This document shows, piece after piece, positions 1 to 7,575 of a stretch of DNA of 19,026 bases. Each line of letters starts with the position of its first letter. The stretch's first letter is position 1. Under the pieces are notes generated by a model. The model saw nothing but the letters and a program-made list of their open reading frames with translations. It made no database searches and had not been told where the DNA came from. Source of the DNA: JAAZFZ01 sp035647435 (GTDB lineage Bacteria > Bacillota > Clostridia > Oscillospirales > Acutalibacteraceae); NCBI GenBank assembly GCA_035647435.1, contig DASRNM010000128.1:1-19026 (forward strand), read 5' to 3'. Both the position numbers and the translations under genes were made by a program.

Positions 1-340
1 CAATATGAGGTATTATTCTTTGAGATATCCTCGCTAATCTTATGGGAATATAGGTTTTATAAGTCATGAAGTGCGAATGAATTATATTAATGTCAAATTC
101 TTTTATCAATCTTTTGAGCAAAATTGTATCAGCAAAAATTCTGTCGTTTAAAAAGAAAACCGAATGTCCTTCTTCTTTCATTTTCACTGTCCAGTCTCTT
201 TTTTTTGCTCTTCGTGGCAAGACATACACTATTTTGCCGCAATCTTTAGATATTTCAGTTTCAAGTGCTTCTATTGAACGAATGAAGTTGCCCTTATAAG
301 CAGAGCCGTAATTCATCACCTGCAACACTCTTTTTCTCAT
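1..340 (-). CDS. Glycosyltransferase family 4, N-terminal part (cut by window edge)
   Basis: An open frame runs from an ATG at 340 off the left edge of the window, giving 113 codons with no stop. The start reads MRKRVLQVMNYGSAYKGN, followed later by DINIIHSHFMTYK. Both are typical of the N-terminal Rossmann domain of GT-B fold (GT4) glycosyltransferases: an early V-L-Q-V-x-N-Y strand with a glycine-rich acceptor loop, and an I-I-H-S-H strand end. The catalytic EX7E part would lie outside the window. It is the last visible gene of the polysaccharide operon, 36 bp after the Wzy-like gene. The ribosome site is weak (GGATG about 9 bases upstream). A 10-codon reading frame (ATG at 362, MKVLKTDVFE) ends in a TGA overlapping this ATG, so translational coupling is possible. 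The family call is fairly sure; the sugar is unknown. Confidence 0.8.
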   Translation of the reverse strand, partial: MRKRVLQVMNYGSAYKGNFIRSIEALETEISKDCGKIVYVLPRRAKKRDWTVKMKEEGHSVFFLNDRIFADTILLKRLIKEFDINIIHSHFMTYKTYIPIRLARISQRIIPHI

Positions 341-376
341 TCAAACACATCCGTTTTCAATACTTTCATAACAACA

Positions 377-1612
377 CTATTTGCTTTTTTTCTTTATTTT
401 AGTGTCGTTTAAGCAAACAGCTATATATGTTGCTACAATTATTATTTGAATCACAGATGAATAATAATTCACCATGGCATATTCAAAAATAATTATCAAA
501 CAAATCATCGGGAAGAACAGAATAGCTAGCCTTTGGCCCTTTAACATCTGATTCAAAAGCTTGATGAGGAGATATGCATAAAACCAATAGTAAACCAAAA
601 GCCCTATTGTGCCGAGCCCTGAAGCTATTTCAGTAAAATTGTTATGAGAATATGAAGATTTTTCGGAATATTGTAAAAGATATGCAGAAAAGTTGTTAAG
701 ACCTATACCCTTTACAGGGTTTTCAATATAAAACCGCTTAGCCATATATCTAAAATACTCTCTCAAAGCAAGACTTGAATCCGCCGAGACATCATCTCTA
801 AAAAAAACTTCCATAGAGACAAGCCTTCTACCGATTGCTTCATATAAGAAAGGGATATTAAAAATCAGAAAGAGTACAACTACCAATAATCCAAATACAA
901 TCATCAATTTTATAAAATAATTGCTCTTTTTTGTATCAAACAAGACCAATAAAAATATGCCAAAAATAGCAAAAAACAATGCTTTTCTTGAGCTTGTCAA
1001 AATGCAAAGCATAACAAACGCAACTGTTAATAAAAGATACGCCCTTTTTTTGAGTATCAAGCCCTTATACGACGCTATCATCGCGCAAATTGATGCAAAT
1101 GCTCCAATGGCGTTTGTGTTGTAGCCTGTTACTTGCCCTAAAAAGCCCACGCTCCACTCTTCAAACGGTGTTTTAATGAAAATATACGCTGTCATTATGG
1201 TGCAGGCAATAATAAGCAAATCAAGGAGTCTTTCAAAATCCTTTTCATTTTCCACATAAATCTGAAGACAAAAGGTAATTAAAAGTATCTGTACCATTCT
1301 TTGAATAGGGTTAAACGTATAGGCAATATTATACGACCATAATGCTGAGACAATGCCTAACGCTATGAATAACAGGTACCAAATCGTGTGTATGCTAAAA
1401 AAAATCTTTCCATTGCGATTAGTTTTGGCAAGAAGTTTAATTGTAGAAATGACAATAAACAGAATAAATGAAAAATAATATAAATAATTTGCACCCTCTT
1501 CAGAGCTACCGAATGTCGTTAGACATACAAATAGCAAAAGAATGCTAAAGTCGCTTATAAAATCTATAATTCCCCATGCTGATTTATTTATATTTACTCT
1601 TTTATTGAGCAT
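377..1612 (-). CDS. O-antigen ligase / Wzy-type polysaccharide polymerase-like membrane protein
   Basis: This 411-residue protein is almost entirely hydrophobic, with roughly ten or more predicted membrane segments. Near the C-terminal third it has a long extracytoplasmic loop containing NPVKGIGLNNF and YSHNNFTEIASGLGTIGLL. A G-x-G-x-N-x-F stretch followed by a S-H-N-x-x-x-E stretch is characteristic of the O-antigen ligase/Wzy superfamily (Wzy_C, PF04932), which polymerises or ligates lipid-linked glycans at the outer face of the membrane. In a Gram-positive setting a Wzy-like polymerase for capsule or exopolysaccharide repeat units is the natural reading. It sits 19 bp downstream of a GT4 gene and 36 bp upstream of another, so it is in one operon with them. 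The start has an AAAGGA ribosome site about 9 bases upstream. The repeat unit and exact activity (polymerase or ligase) cannot be told from sequence. Confidence 0.82.
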   Translation of the reverse strand: MLNKRVNINKSAWGIIDFISDFSILLLFVCLTTFGSSEEGANYLYYFSFILFIVISTIKLLAKTNRNGKIFFSIHTIWYLLFIALGIVSALWSYNIAYTFNPIQRMVQILLITFCLQIYVENEKDFERLLDLLIIACTIMTAYIFIKTPFEEWSVGFLGQVTGYNTNAIGAFASICAMIASYKGLILKKRAYLLLTVAFVMLCILTSSRKALFFAIFGIFLLVLFDTKKSNYFIKLMIVFGLLVVVLFLIFNIPFLYEAIGRRLVSMEVFFRDDVSADSSLALREYFRYMAKRFYIENPVKGIGLNNFSAYLLQYSEKSSYSHNNFTEIASGLGTIGLLVYYWFYAYLLIKLLNQMLKGQRLAILFFPMICLIIIFEYAMVNYYSSVIQIIIVATYIAVCLNDTKIKKKSK

Positions 1613-1631
1613 CTACTTGTTTCCTTTGCAA

Positions 1632-2885
1632 CTATTTATAGTTAGTTAAACGGTTTGAGAACTTTTCAAAATTCAGTTCGGCACAAAAATTATCCTCCCA
1701 AAACCTTCTGCAACTATTACGAAGATTTTGATATTCGTTTTCATTAAGCGTTGCATATTTTTTTATCTCGTTTGCAAGTTCATTATCTGAAAATTCCTCA
1801 TCTAATAGTTTGCCCGTAACGTCGTTAATAACGATTTCTTTTGTTCCGCCAACATCTGTTGCGACAACAGGTATGCCAAAGGAAATTGCTTCCATAATTG
1901 AAACGGGCAGACCCTCACTTGAACTTGTATTGACAAACAAGCTGACGTTTTGTGTTTTGTAATACTCAAGCACTTCGCTGTTGCTTATATTGCCGACAAA
2001 ATGAAAACTCATAAAACCAAGTTTCTTTTGAGCAAGAGCTTTGAGCTTTTTTAATTCACCACCGTCGCCAATATGAGTCCACTCAATTTCAAGGTTGCTT
2101 TTTGACAAAAGCGCAAGCGAATTAATGATTTTTTCTATTCTCTTGACAGGAACAGCTCTCGAACAGGACATTATTCTGAACACATTATCATAGCTACCTA
2201 CCCCGGCATCTGAAGTGCCAAGATAAGAAACTTTGATTTTGTCCATTTTCCCAAACATCTCGGCAAGGTATTCTTCACCGTCTTTTGAACACGGATATAT
2301 TTCGTCAAACTCCGACAAAAGCTTTTCTCTCAAAGGCAGATATTTCAATGCGTTTGCATATTCATAAAGGTCATATCTGTGCGCCCTTGTGAATAAACTA
2401 ACATTCTTGCCATCTTTGATAAGCTTTTCCTTGAGCAAAACAGCCACCTGAGCCGTTGCAAACATCCAATAACTATAAATGACAACGTCATCAAAGCGTG
2501 ATAAATCAATTTCAGACAAAGCCTCGCTGATTGCCTCAAAGTGTCTTTTGGAGCGAGCAACAAAATACTCCAAAAACATCCTTTTAGCAAAAGATTTACC
2601 GACTCGGTTTTTATCTGAATTATAGTGCTCACTTTTTTTAAAACAGTTCAAGGTTGCATTTAATACATCCTTGGCTCTACCTGTCACTTTTCTGCCAACG
2701 GCGGTATTAATGCTCTCTGCTTCATTCGGGAGCGTTCTTTTAGGTTTATCTTTTTTACTGATATCAAGAGGAAAAATTAATATCTTCTCAAAGTTTTTTG
2801 TGTGATATGTAATTTCATTCTCAAGAAAAGGCTCCGAATATAAGTACGGATATTGACTTGTAATAATAATTAAGCATTTAGACAT
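1632..2885 (-). CDS. Glycosyltransferase family 4 (GT-B fold)
   Basis: This is a 417-residue soluble enzyme expected to transfer a sugar from a nucleotide-sugar donor to a lipid-linked glycan at the cytoplasmic face. The C-terminal nucleotide-sugar domain carries the retaining GT4 EX7E signature, EGLPVSIMEAISFGIPVVAT, with E324 and E332 as the glutamates, followed by DVGGTKEIV. A basic segment SRAVPVKRIEKII (about 242-254) corresponds to the donor-phosphate-binding region, and THIGDGGELKKL (270-281) is the usual strand before the donor loop. The N-terminal acceptor domain is more divergent; TRAHRYDLYEY (166-176) is typical of this subgroup. The start is supported by a TGAGGTA ribosome site five bases upstream. 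It lies 22 bp after the GT2 gene and 19 bp before the Wzy-like gene. The donor sugar and linkage are unknown. Confidence 0.9.
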   Translation of the reverse strand: MSKCLIIITSQYPYLYSEPFLENEITYHTKNFEKILIFPLDISKKDKPKRTLPNEAESINTAVGRKVTGRAKDVLNATLNCFKKSEHYNSDKNRVGKSFAKRMFLEYFVARSKRHFEAISEALSEIDLSRFDDVVIYSYWMFATAQVAVLLKEKLIKDGKNVSLFTRAHRYDLYEYANALKYLPLREKLLSEFDEIYPCSKDGEEYLAEMFGKMDKIKVSYLGTSDAGVGSYDNVFRIMSCSRAVPVKRIEKIINSLALLSKSNLEIEWTHIGDGGELKKLKALAQKKLGFMSFHFVGNISNSEVLEYYKTQNVSLFVNTSSSEGLPVSIMEAISFGIPVVATDVGGTKEIVINDVTGKLLDEEFSDNELANEIKKYATLNENEYQNLRNSCRRFWEDNFCAELNFEKFSNRLTNYK

Positions 2886-2907
2886 TTTTATACCTCAATA
2901 TGCGCTG

Positions 2908-3825
2908 CTACGCTGATTTTTCGTTTACTTTATTTCTGTTTTCAAATCGTCTTGAAACCTCTTTAAAAAAATATGAAGGAGACACGAAGACTGCTCTTGT
3001 TCCATATTTTATAAATTCCAATGGTTTTGAACTTCTTTTAGCCGCAACTGACAATACGGCATAATGTCGAAACCTGACATACTTTTTCTCATCAGGGGTC
3101 AAGATGTGCATTCTCGTCTGCTTTAGCTTGTAAAGAGAGTTTTCGCCATTAATTTTGTTTTGACCGACTGAAATTCGCTCACCGTCATGCAAATATTGAA
3201 TAATTTGCGAGCCGGGCATATAGCCAATTTTTATTCCGTTTTCAATCATATGCCACATTAGCATAAAATCCTGCCCCATCGGCACATCAATGAAAGCTCC
3301 TTTTTCCATAAGGACAGAGCGTTTGATCATAAACGTTGAAGTCGGTCCTAATGAATGAAGGATATGTTGCTTCAAAAGCTCTTTGTTTGACCAATCCGTC
3401 ACATAAGAATGACGCCTGAATTCAACAAGTTGTCCATTTTCGTCGTGAAGATAAACATCTGTAAAAGTCATATCAAGCGAGTGCTTTTTCATAAATTCCA
3501 GCTGTAAGCATATTTTTTTTGGCAAATAAATATCATCATCATCAAGAAATGTTATGTAATCACCCTTTGCGGTTTCAATCCCGACATTGCGTGCAAGACC
3601 ACCGCCTAAAGGTTTAGGGTTCAAAACATAAACAACCCTTTCGTTTCCCTCAAACTCTTTCATTACATTTGAGGTCTTCTCCCTCTCCTTCGAGCAAGGG
3701 AAATTGTCATCAACCACAACAACCTCAACATCAGCGTTTACTTGTGCAAGAACTGAATTAATTGCACGAGATAAAAAGTGAGGTCTTTTGTGAGTCGGTA
3801 TAATCACACTGACCTTTTCAATCAT
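2908..3825 (-). CDS. Glycosyltransferase family 2 (GT-A fold)
   Basis: First gene of the polysaccharide operon. I choose the ATG at 3825 (305 residues) over an upstream in-frame TTG at 3834: GAGGG lies about 9-10 bases before the ATG, but would directly abut the TTG. The GT-A nucleotide-binding domain is clear: VSVIIPTHKRPHFLSRAINS at the N-terminus, VEVVVVDD at 33-40, GLARNVGIETAKGDYITFLD at 76-95 and the metal-binding D-x-D region DDDD at 95-98. A later FIDVPMGQDFMLMWHMIENG stretch holds the E/Q-D motif expected for the catalytic-base region. Function: transfer of a sugar onto a growing surface glycan, with an inverting mechanism usual for GT2. A predicted promoter with extended -10 lies 50-75 bp upstream. 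The specific product cannot be named. Confidence 0.9.
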   Translation of the reverse strand: MIEKVSVIIPTHKRPHFLSRAINSVLAQVNADVEVVVVDDNFPCSKEREKTSNVMKEFEGNERVVYVLNPKPLGGGLARNVGIETAKGDYITFLDDDDIYLPKKICLQLEFMKKHSLDMTFTDVYLHDENGQLVEFRRHSYVTDWSNKELLKQHILHSLGPTSTFMIKRSVLMEKGAFIDVPMGQDFMLMWHMIENGIKIGYMPGSQIIQYLHDGERISVGQNKINGENSLYKLKQTRMHILTPDEKKYVRFRHYAVLSVAAKRSSKPLEFIKYGTRAVFVSPSYFFKEVSRRFENRNKVNEKSA

Positions 3826-3870
3826 TATTCTCAACCCTCTTATATTTCTCTATTGCTTTTATGCATTTAA

Positions 3871-3899
3871 ATTGTATCATGTTAATTTAGCTTTGTATA
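3871..3899 (-). promoter_or_regulatory. Promoter of the polysaccharide operon (extended -10)
   Basis: On the minus strand a -35-like TATACA (3894-3899) is followed after 17 bases by TACAAT (3871-3876). TG lies one base before the -10 hexamer, making an extended -10. It is the best sigma-A-like match in the gap upstream of the GT2 gene and gives a leader of about 40 bases. The -35 matches only 4 of 6 consensus positions. Confidence 0.5.
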
Positions 3900-3968
3900 G
3901 CATGTTGAACTGAAAACATTTGCTAATTATGTCAAAATATACAATTTAAGCAACTTTTTTCATCTGTG

Positions 3969-4003
3969 AAATTATAAAGCGGCTGTTATAAAAGAACAGC
4001 CGC
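3969..4003 (-). terminator. Putative terminator of the secreted-protein gene
   Basis: A perfect 9-bp inverted repeat (GCGGCTGTT at 3979-3987, AACAGCCGC at 3995-4003) with a 7-base loop lies 18 bp after the stop of the secreted-protein gene. On the minus strand it is followed by TTTATAATTT, a broken U-tract. It separates that gene from the glycosyltransferase operon. Confidence 0.7.
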
Positions 4004-4021
4004 CACAATAAGCAATAACGA

Positions 4022-5197
4022 TTAGAACGAGTAACCCTGCGAAATTTCACTGTAAACCGTGGTTAAGTCACCGTTTGAATCTCTGTAAACGACATATGCT
4101 CTTGCATACCACACATCGCCGCTGAGGACATCTTTCTTTGAGAGTGCGTATGTGCCTGTTCTTTCAAAGGTTTTACCCTTACCGCAAACAACAACATTCG
4201 GATTTGATTCAATTATAAAAGCTGATTCATCCTCGAAGACATACCCTGCCTTTGTCATGAGAATACCATGCATCTCAACCTCAAACTCAGGTGCAACACT
4301 GCGCTCTGCGAAAAATGTGATTTTACCGTTTGCAGAGTCCGGAATAGCGTGCGTAATCCTCACTGATACCTTGTCTCCGGTAATTTCTTCGCCGTAAACT
4401 GCTGTTAATGTAACATCTTTATACACATAGAAAGCATAGTTACTATAATAACTTACTTTTTCGCCTGTACTGTTATCTTTCCAATATGAAAAACTTTCAT
4501 TTAAATTGTTTTGAGCGGCAGCAACGACTCTTGCGACAGAAAACGAGGAATATGTTCCGTTACCAGAGCACTCACCTGATTGATTTGTAAACTGAACCTG
4601 ATATTCAGCTGGTATAGGCTCATAAATTGGCTTAACTATAACAAAATCAGTGCAATTCTTAAACTCTTGCGGTGATTTATCCCACCTGACAAAGTTAAAA
4701 CCGGGGAGCTTCGGGCCTGCATAAGGTACGGCTAATGAGCCTGTTTCTATCTCTTGATGGCTTATGATTATGCCTGCATTGTTTACATATTTAGTAACAT
4801 ACTTACTGTCAGTTAAATTTGTATACTCGGCTCTTAAACTAACATCGCCAATCAAAGTTATATCAAGCGTTTTTTCATAGCTCAAAATCTTTTTGGTTTG
4901 AGTACTCTTTTTGGTTTCAATCCAACAAACGAACATTGTATCATCGCCGACATACTCATTATCAGCAACAAGATGAAGTCTTTTTCCTCTTTCAATTTTG
5001 TTTTGAAAGCTCGAAAAAACATCCTTCTTGCCTGTCAATCCATCATATGTCACGCTTACATGACCAGAACCACCGATATCAATTGTTACCTGCACTGTAT
5101 CGACCGCATAAACATTAAATAATGAAGAAATTGCAGTGAATAGAATGATCATTGAAAAAAATACGGAAAGGATTTTTTTTAGCGACTTTCCAGACAT
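4022..5197 (-). CDS. Secreted protein with repeat-type beta domains, unknown function
   Basis: I place the start at the ATG at 5197 (391 residues) because GGAGG lies seven bases upstream and the resulting N-terminus, MSGKSLKKILSVFFSMIILF, is a textbook signal peptide, with likely cleavage after the V-Y-A near residue 32. An earlier frame-open start at 5245 would bury this signal and is not preferred. The mature protein is rich in beta-strand-like segments, Thr, Tyr and Asn. One unit, LPGFNFVRWDKSPQEF, resembles the G-x-x-F-x-x-W turn of InlB B-repeat / Listeria-Bacteroides repeats. The weaker segments with MFVCWIETKK and SFSYWKDNSTGEK look like related W-containing turns followed by DVSLRAEY or DVTLTAVY. 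I see no LPxTG sorting signal, lipobox or membrane anchor, so it is probably released or non-covalently wall-attached. Role unknown; it is a single-gene unit with its own promoter and terminator. Confidence 0.75.
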   Translation of the reverse strand: MSGKSLKKILSVFFSMIILFTAISSLFNVYAVDTVQVTIDIGGSGHVSVTYDGLTGKKDVFSSFQNKIERGKRLHLVADNEYVGDDTMFVCWIETKKSTQTKKILSYEKTLDITLIGDVSLRAEYTNLTDSKYVTKYVNNAGIIISHQEIETGSLAVPYAGPKLPGFNFVRWDKSPQEFKNCTDFVIVKPIYEPIPAEYQVQFTNQSGECSGNGTYSSFSVARVVAAAQNNLNESFSYWKDNSTGEKVSYYSNYAFYVYKDVTLTAVYGEEITGDKVSVRITHAIPDSANGKITFFAERSVAPEFEVEMHGILMTKAGYVFEDESAFIIESNPNVVVCGKGKTFERTGTYALSKKDVLSGDVWYARAYVVYRDSNGDLTTVYSEISQGYSF

Positions 5198-5235
5198 AAT
5201 TATACCTCCACAAAGTTTTTTAAATACATATAAAC

Positions 5236-5264
5236 ATGTTAACATTATTAAACAATAATTGCAA
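5236..5264 (-). promoter_or_regulatory. Candidate promoter of the secreted-protein gene
   Basis: On the minus strand TTGCAA (5259-5264) and TAACAT (5236-5241) are spaced by 17 bases, about 40 bp upstream of the chosen ATG. Both hexamers match 4 of 6 consensus positions. No clear terminator for cysS is visible between its stop and this promoter. Confidence 0.4.
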
Positions 5265-5287
5265 TGTTTTTTTACGAAATATGGTTG

Positions 5288-6685
5288 TTATTCCCTATGC
5301 CATTTAACGCCTTGCGCAGTATCTTCAAGCGCAATGCCCTTATCTTTCAATTCATCTCTGATTCTGTCGGCTTCTTTCCAGTTTTTTTCGGCTCTTGCGG
5401 CTGTCCTAGCCTGAATCAAATCCTCAATCTCACTGTCTATATTTTCGGAATTACGGTTATATATCAAACCCAAAACACCCGTTAGCTCATCAAAAACCTC
5501 CATTGCACATTTGCAGACGACTTTTGAGGCTTTAGAATCTATAATATTAATGTTTATATCCTTTACAAGATCAAACAAAACACCGATTGCATCTGCAGTA
5601 TTAAGGTCATCGTCCATTGCATCTTTGAATTTGTCAATATAAGCGGAAAGCTTATCGCTTATTTCTTTATCGTCTTCTTTTTCATTATAATCCGCATTTT
5701 CAAATGCAAAGTCAAGGTTCTCTCGACAAGTATAAAGCCTGTTTAGTGAGGATTTGCATTGCTCGATTATATCTGTGCTGTAATTTATCGGGCTACGATA
5801 ATGTGAAGATATCATCAGGTATCTAATTGGCTCATAACCATATTTTTCAGCAACATCACGAACTGTGAAGAAGTTGCCCAACGATTTTGACATTTTAACA
5901 TTGTCGATATTGATATAGCCGTTGTGCATCCAATAATTTGCAAAGGGAACACCATTGCAGCATTCACTTTGTGCAATTTCATTTTCATGGTGAGGAAAAA
6001 CCAAGTCTTGCCCACCGCAATGTATATCAATAGTTTCGCCAAGATAACGGCGAACCATAGCAGAACACTCTATGTGCCAGCCAGGCCTCCCCTTCCCCCA
6101 AGGCGAATCCCAAGAAGGCTCACCGGGCTTTGCAGACTTCCAAAGCGAAAAATCCATAGGCTCTTTTTTGATTTCGCCAACCATTATTCGAGCACCGGAC
6201 TCTAAATCCTCAAGAGGTTGATGAGAAAGCTTGCCGTATTCGTCAAACTTTGACGTGCTGAAATAAACATCACCGTCAATTTCATATGCATATCCTTTTT
6301 CGATAAGTTGTTCAACTATTGAGATTATTTCATCAATAGTTTCTGTTGCTTTTGGGTGGGCTGTAGCCTCAAGAATATTCATGCCCTTAGCATCTTTCCA
6401 AAACTCCTTAATATATTTTTCGGAAATTTCTTTATAGGAAACGCCTTCATCATTTGCACGCTTAATAATTTTATCATCAATATCGGTAAAGTTTTGAACA
6501 AAATTAACTTTATAGCCTCTATATTCCATATATCTACGCATCACATCAAAAACGCAAATCGGACGTGCGTTGCCGATATGAATGAAATTATAAACTGTCG
6601 GGCCACAAGCGTACATTTTAAGTTCGCCCTCTTTAATCGTTTTTAATTCTTCTTTCTGTCTTGTCAAAGTGTTAAAAATCCTCAT
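5288..6685 (-). CDS. cysS: Cysteinyl-tRNA synthetase
   Basis: This 465-residue class I aminoacyl-tRNA synthetase charges tRNA-Cys with cysteine using ATP. The length is standard for bacterial CysRS. The HIGH motif is HIGN at 36-39 within FIHIGNARP, and the KMSKS loop is at 264-268. The four zinc ligands that select cysteine are in place: C27 in MYACGPTVYN, C207 in GWHIECSAM, and H232 and E236 in the FPHHENE stretch. The C-terminal region (about 350-465) matches the DALR-type anticodon-binding helices and ends in the usual W-K-E-A-D-R-I-R-D-E-L segment. It lies 92 bp downstream of cysE, an arrangement common in Firmicutes that links cysteine synthesis to its use. GGAGAGGA lies close upstream of the ATG. 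All key residues are present and the call is secure. Confidence 0.98.
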   Translation of the reverse strand: MRIFNTLTRQKEELKTIKEGELKMYACGPTVYNFIHIGNARPICVFDVMRRYMEYRGYKVNFVQNFTDIDDKIIKRANDEGVSYKEISEKYIKEFWKDAKGMNILEATAHPKATETIDEIISIVEQLIEKGYAYEIDGDVYFSTSKFDEYGKLSHQPLEDLESGARIMVGEIKKEPMDFSLWKSAKPGEPSWDSPWGKGRPGWHIECSAMVRRYLGETIDIHCGGQDLVFPHHENEIAQSECCNGVPFANYWMHNGYINIDNVKMSKSLGNFFTVRDVAEKYGYEPIRYLMISSHYRSPINYSTDIIEQCKSSLNRLYTCRENLDFAFENADYNEKEDDKEISDKLSAYIDKFKDAMDDDLNTADAIGVLFDLVKDININIIDSKASKVVCKCAMEVFDELTGVLGLIYNRNSENIDSEIEDLIQARTAARAEKNWKEADRIRDELKDKGIALEDTAQGVKWHRE

Positions 6686-6718
6686 GCTATATCCTCTCCC
6701 ATAATGGCTGTATTTTAA

Positions 6719-6753
6719 TACGGGCGAAGAAAGCCGTGCAGACTCCGCCCATA
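6719..6753 (-). other. Hairpin in the cysE-cysS intergenic region
   Basis: The minus strand shows an 8-bp stem (TATGGGCG / CGCCCGTA, one G-U pair) with a 19-base loop between the cysE stop and the cysS ribosome site. It is followed by TTAAAATAC rather than a U-tract, so it is more likely an mRNA processing or stabilising hairpin, or a weak partial terminator, than a full terminator. Confidence 0.45.
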
Positions 6754-6777
6754 TAAATTTTAAACATTATTTTTAAC

Positions 6778-7413
6778 TTATTTGCTGTTTTGCTCTTCAA
6801 GCTTTCTTTCAAGCTCACTAAGCCTTGCATGAATCTTAGAAATCTCCTGTGCAACAGGGTCGGGAACATGAACCTGGTCAAACTCATCAATTTTCATTCC
6901 GTCAACCCTGACGACCTTTGCAGGGACACCAACCGCGGTTGAATTTGGCGGTATTTCCCTGAGAACAACGGCACCTGCGGCAATCTTAGAATTATCACCG
7001 ACTTTGACGGGGCCAAGAACCTTCGCACCAGAACCAATCATAACATTGTTGCCAATTGTCGGGTGTCGTTTACCCGCATCTTTGCCTGTGCCGCCAAGTG
7101 TAACACCTTGATAGATTGTTACATCATCGCCTATAATCGTTGTTTCACCAATTACAACACCAGTGCCATGGTCTATAAAAAACCTACGCCCAATTTGAGC
7201 GCCGGGATGAATTTCAATTCCTGTTTTTTTTACAGCTCGTTGCGAAATATAACGAGCACAAAAATAAAGCTTATGCCTTAAACACCAATTTGACCTTCGG
7301 TGCAATCTTATCGCACGCAAACCCGGATAAAGAAGCAGAACTTCAATAGCTGAACGGGCCGCAGGGTCACGCTCCTTTACGCAAGCTATATCTTCTCTAA
7401 GTCTTGCAAACAT
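6778..7413 (-). CDS. cysE: Serine O-acetyltransferase
   Basis: A 211-residue acyltransferase that makes O-acetylserine from serine and acetyl-CoA, the first committed step of cysteine synthesis. The N-terminal helical part contains DPAARSAIEVLLLYPGLRAI (16-35), the usual SATase helix region. The left-handed beta-helix begins at about residue 64 with hexapeptide repeats (GIEIHPGAQIG). D81 and H82 in IDHGTGVVIGE are the expected catalytic dyad, and GVTLGGTGKDAGKRHPTIG contains the acetyl-CoA/substrate loop. The length is that of the shorter Firmicutes type; the C-terminal tail is charged (SELERKLEEQNSK) and lacks the enterobacterial inhibitory tail. GGGGGTG lies four bases before the ATG. The upstream leader contains a terminator-like hairpin, so cysE-cysS expression may be attenuated or depend on readthrough. 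Confidence 0.97.
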   Translation of the reverse strand: MFARLREDIACVKERDPAARSAIEVLLLYPGLRAIRLHRRSNWCLRHKLYFCARYISQRAVKKTGIEIHPGAQIGRRFFIDHGTGVVIGETTIIGDDVTIYQGVTLGGTGKDAGKRHPTIGNNVMIGSGAKVLGPVKVGDNSKIAAGAVVLREIPPNSTAVGVPAKVVRVDGMKIDEFDQVHVPDPVAQEISKIHARLSELERKLEEQNSK

Positions 7414-7439
7414 AAGGCACCCCCTTTTTTAAGAATATA

Positions 7440-7510
7440 CCTATTTTAAGAAAAAATCCGCCGCCAATAAACAGACAGCGGAAAAGAACCTCAGTCCACC
7501 AAAAAATAGG
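7440..7510 (-). terminator. Strong terminator nested in a larger inverted repeat in the cysE leader
   Basis: On the minus strand the stem TCCGCTGTC / GGCGGCGGA (7474-7482 and 7457-7465; two G-U pairs, 8-base loop) is followed directly by TTTTTT (7451-7456), a convincing Rho-independent terminator. It is enclosed by a perfect 8-bp inverted repeat, CCTATTTT / AAAATAGG (7503-7510 and 7440-7447). It ends the recA-recX-rimO-pgsA transcript about 95-125 bp after the pgsA stop. Only about 26 bp separate the outer repeat from the cysE start, leaving little room for a downstream cysE promoter. Confidence 0.85.
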
Positions 7511-7519
7511 CTTAATATA

Positions 7520-7532
7520 TTGTACTATACAA
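7520..7532. promoter_or_regulatory. Short palindrome upstream of the cysE leader terminator
   Basis: TTGTA-CTA-TACAA is a perfect 5-bp inverted repeat with a 3-base centre. It overlaps possible -10 sequences on the minus strand (TACAAT at 7519-7524, TATATT at 7514-7519). It could be an operator or the core of the cysE promoter. No good -35 match is seen, so this is a weak call. Confidence 0.3.
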
Positions 7533-7575
7533 CACCATAAAATGCATCATTTTTTTACATAAAGTTTACATAATG

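Noticed and set aside
90..299. 69-residue plus-strand frame at the left edge
   Set aside because: Antisense to the open glycosyltransferase frame 1-340, which has a convincing GT4 N-terminus.
2345..2632. 95-residue frame within the GT4 gene on the same strand
   Set aside because: Shifted frame inside a well-conserved glycosyltransferase; no independent motif and no separate ribosome site.
6687..6890. 67-residue minus-strand frame overlapping the 3' end of cysE
   Set aside because: It overlaps cysE out of frame and runs through the hairpin before cysS; the translation resembles nothing and no ribosome site is seen.
7414..7575. T-box riboswitch upstream of cysE-cysS
   Set aside because: Expected in many Firmicutes for cysteine genes, but the conserved T-box sequence (AGGGTGGNACCGCG) and the long specifier stem are absent; only a short GGTGGACTG is present and the leader is too short.
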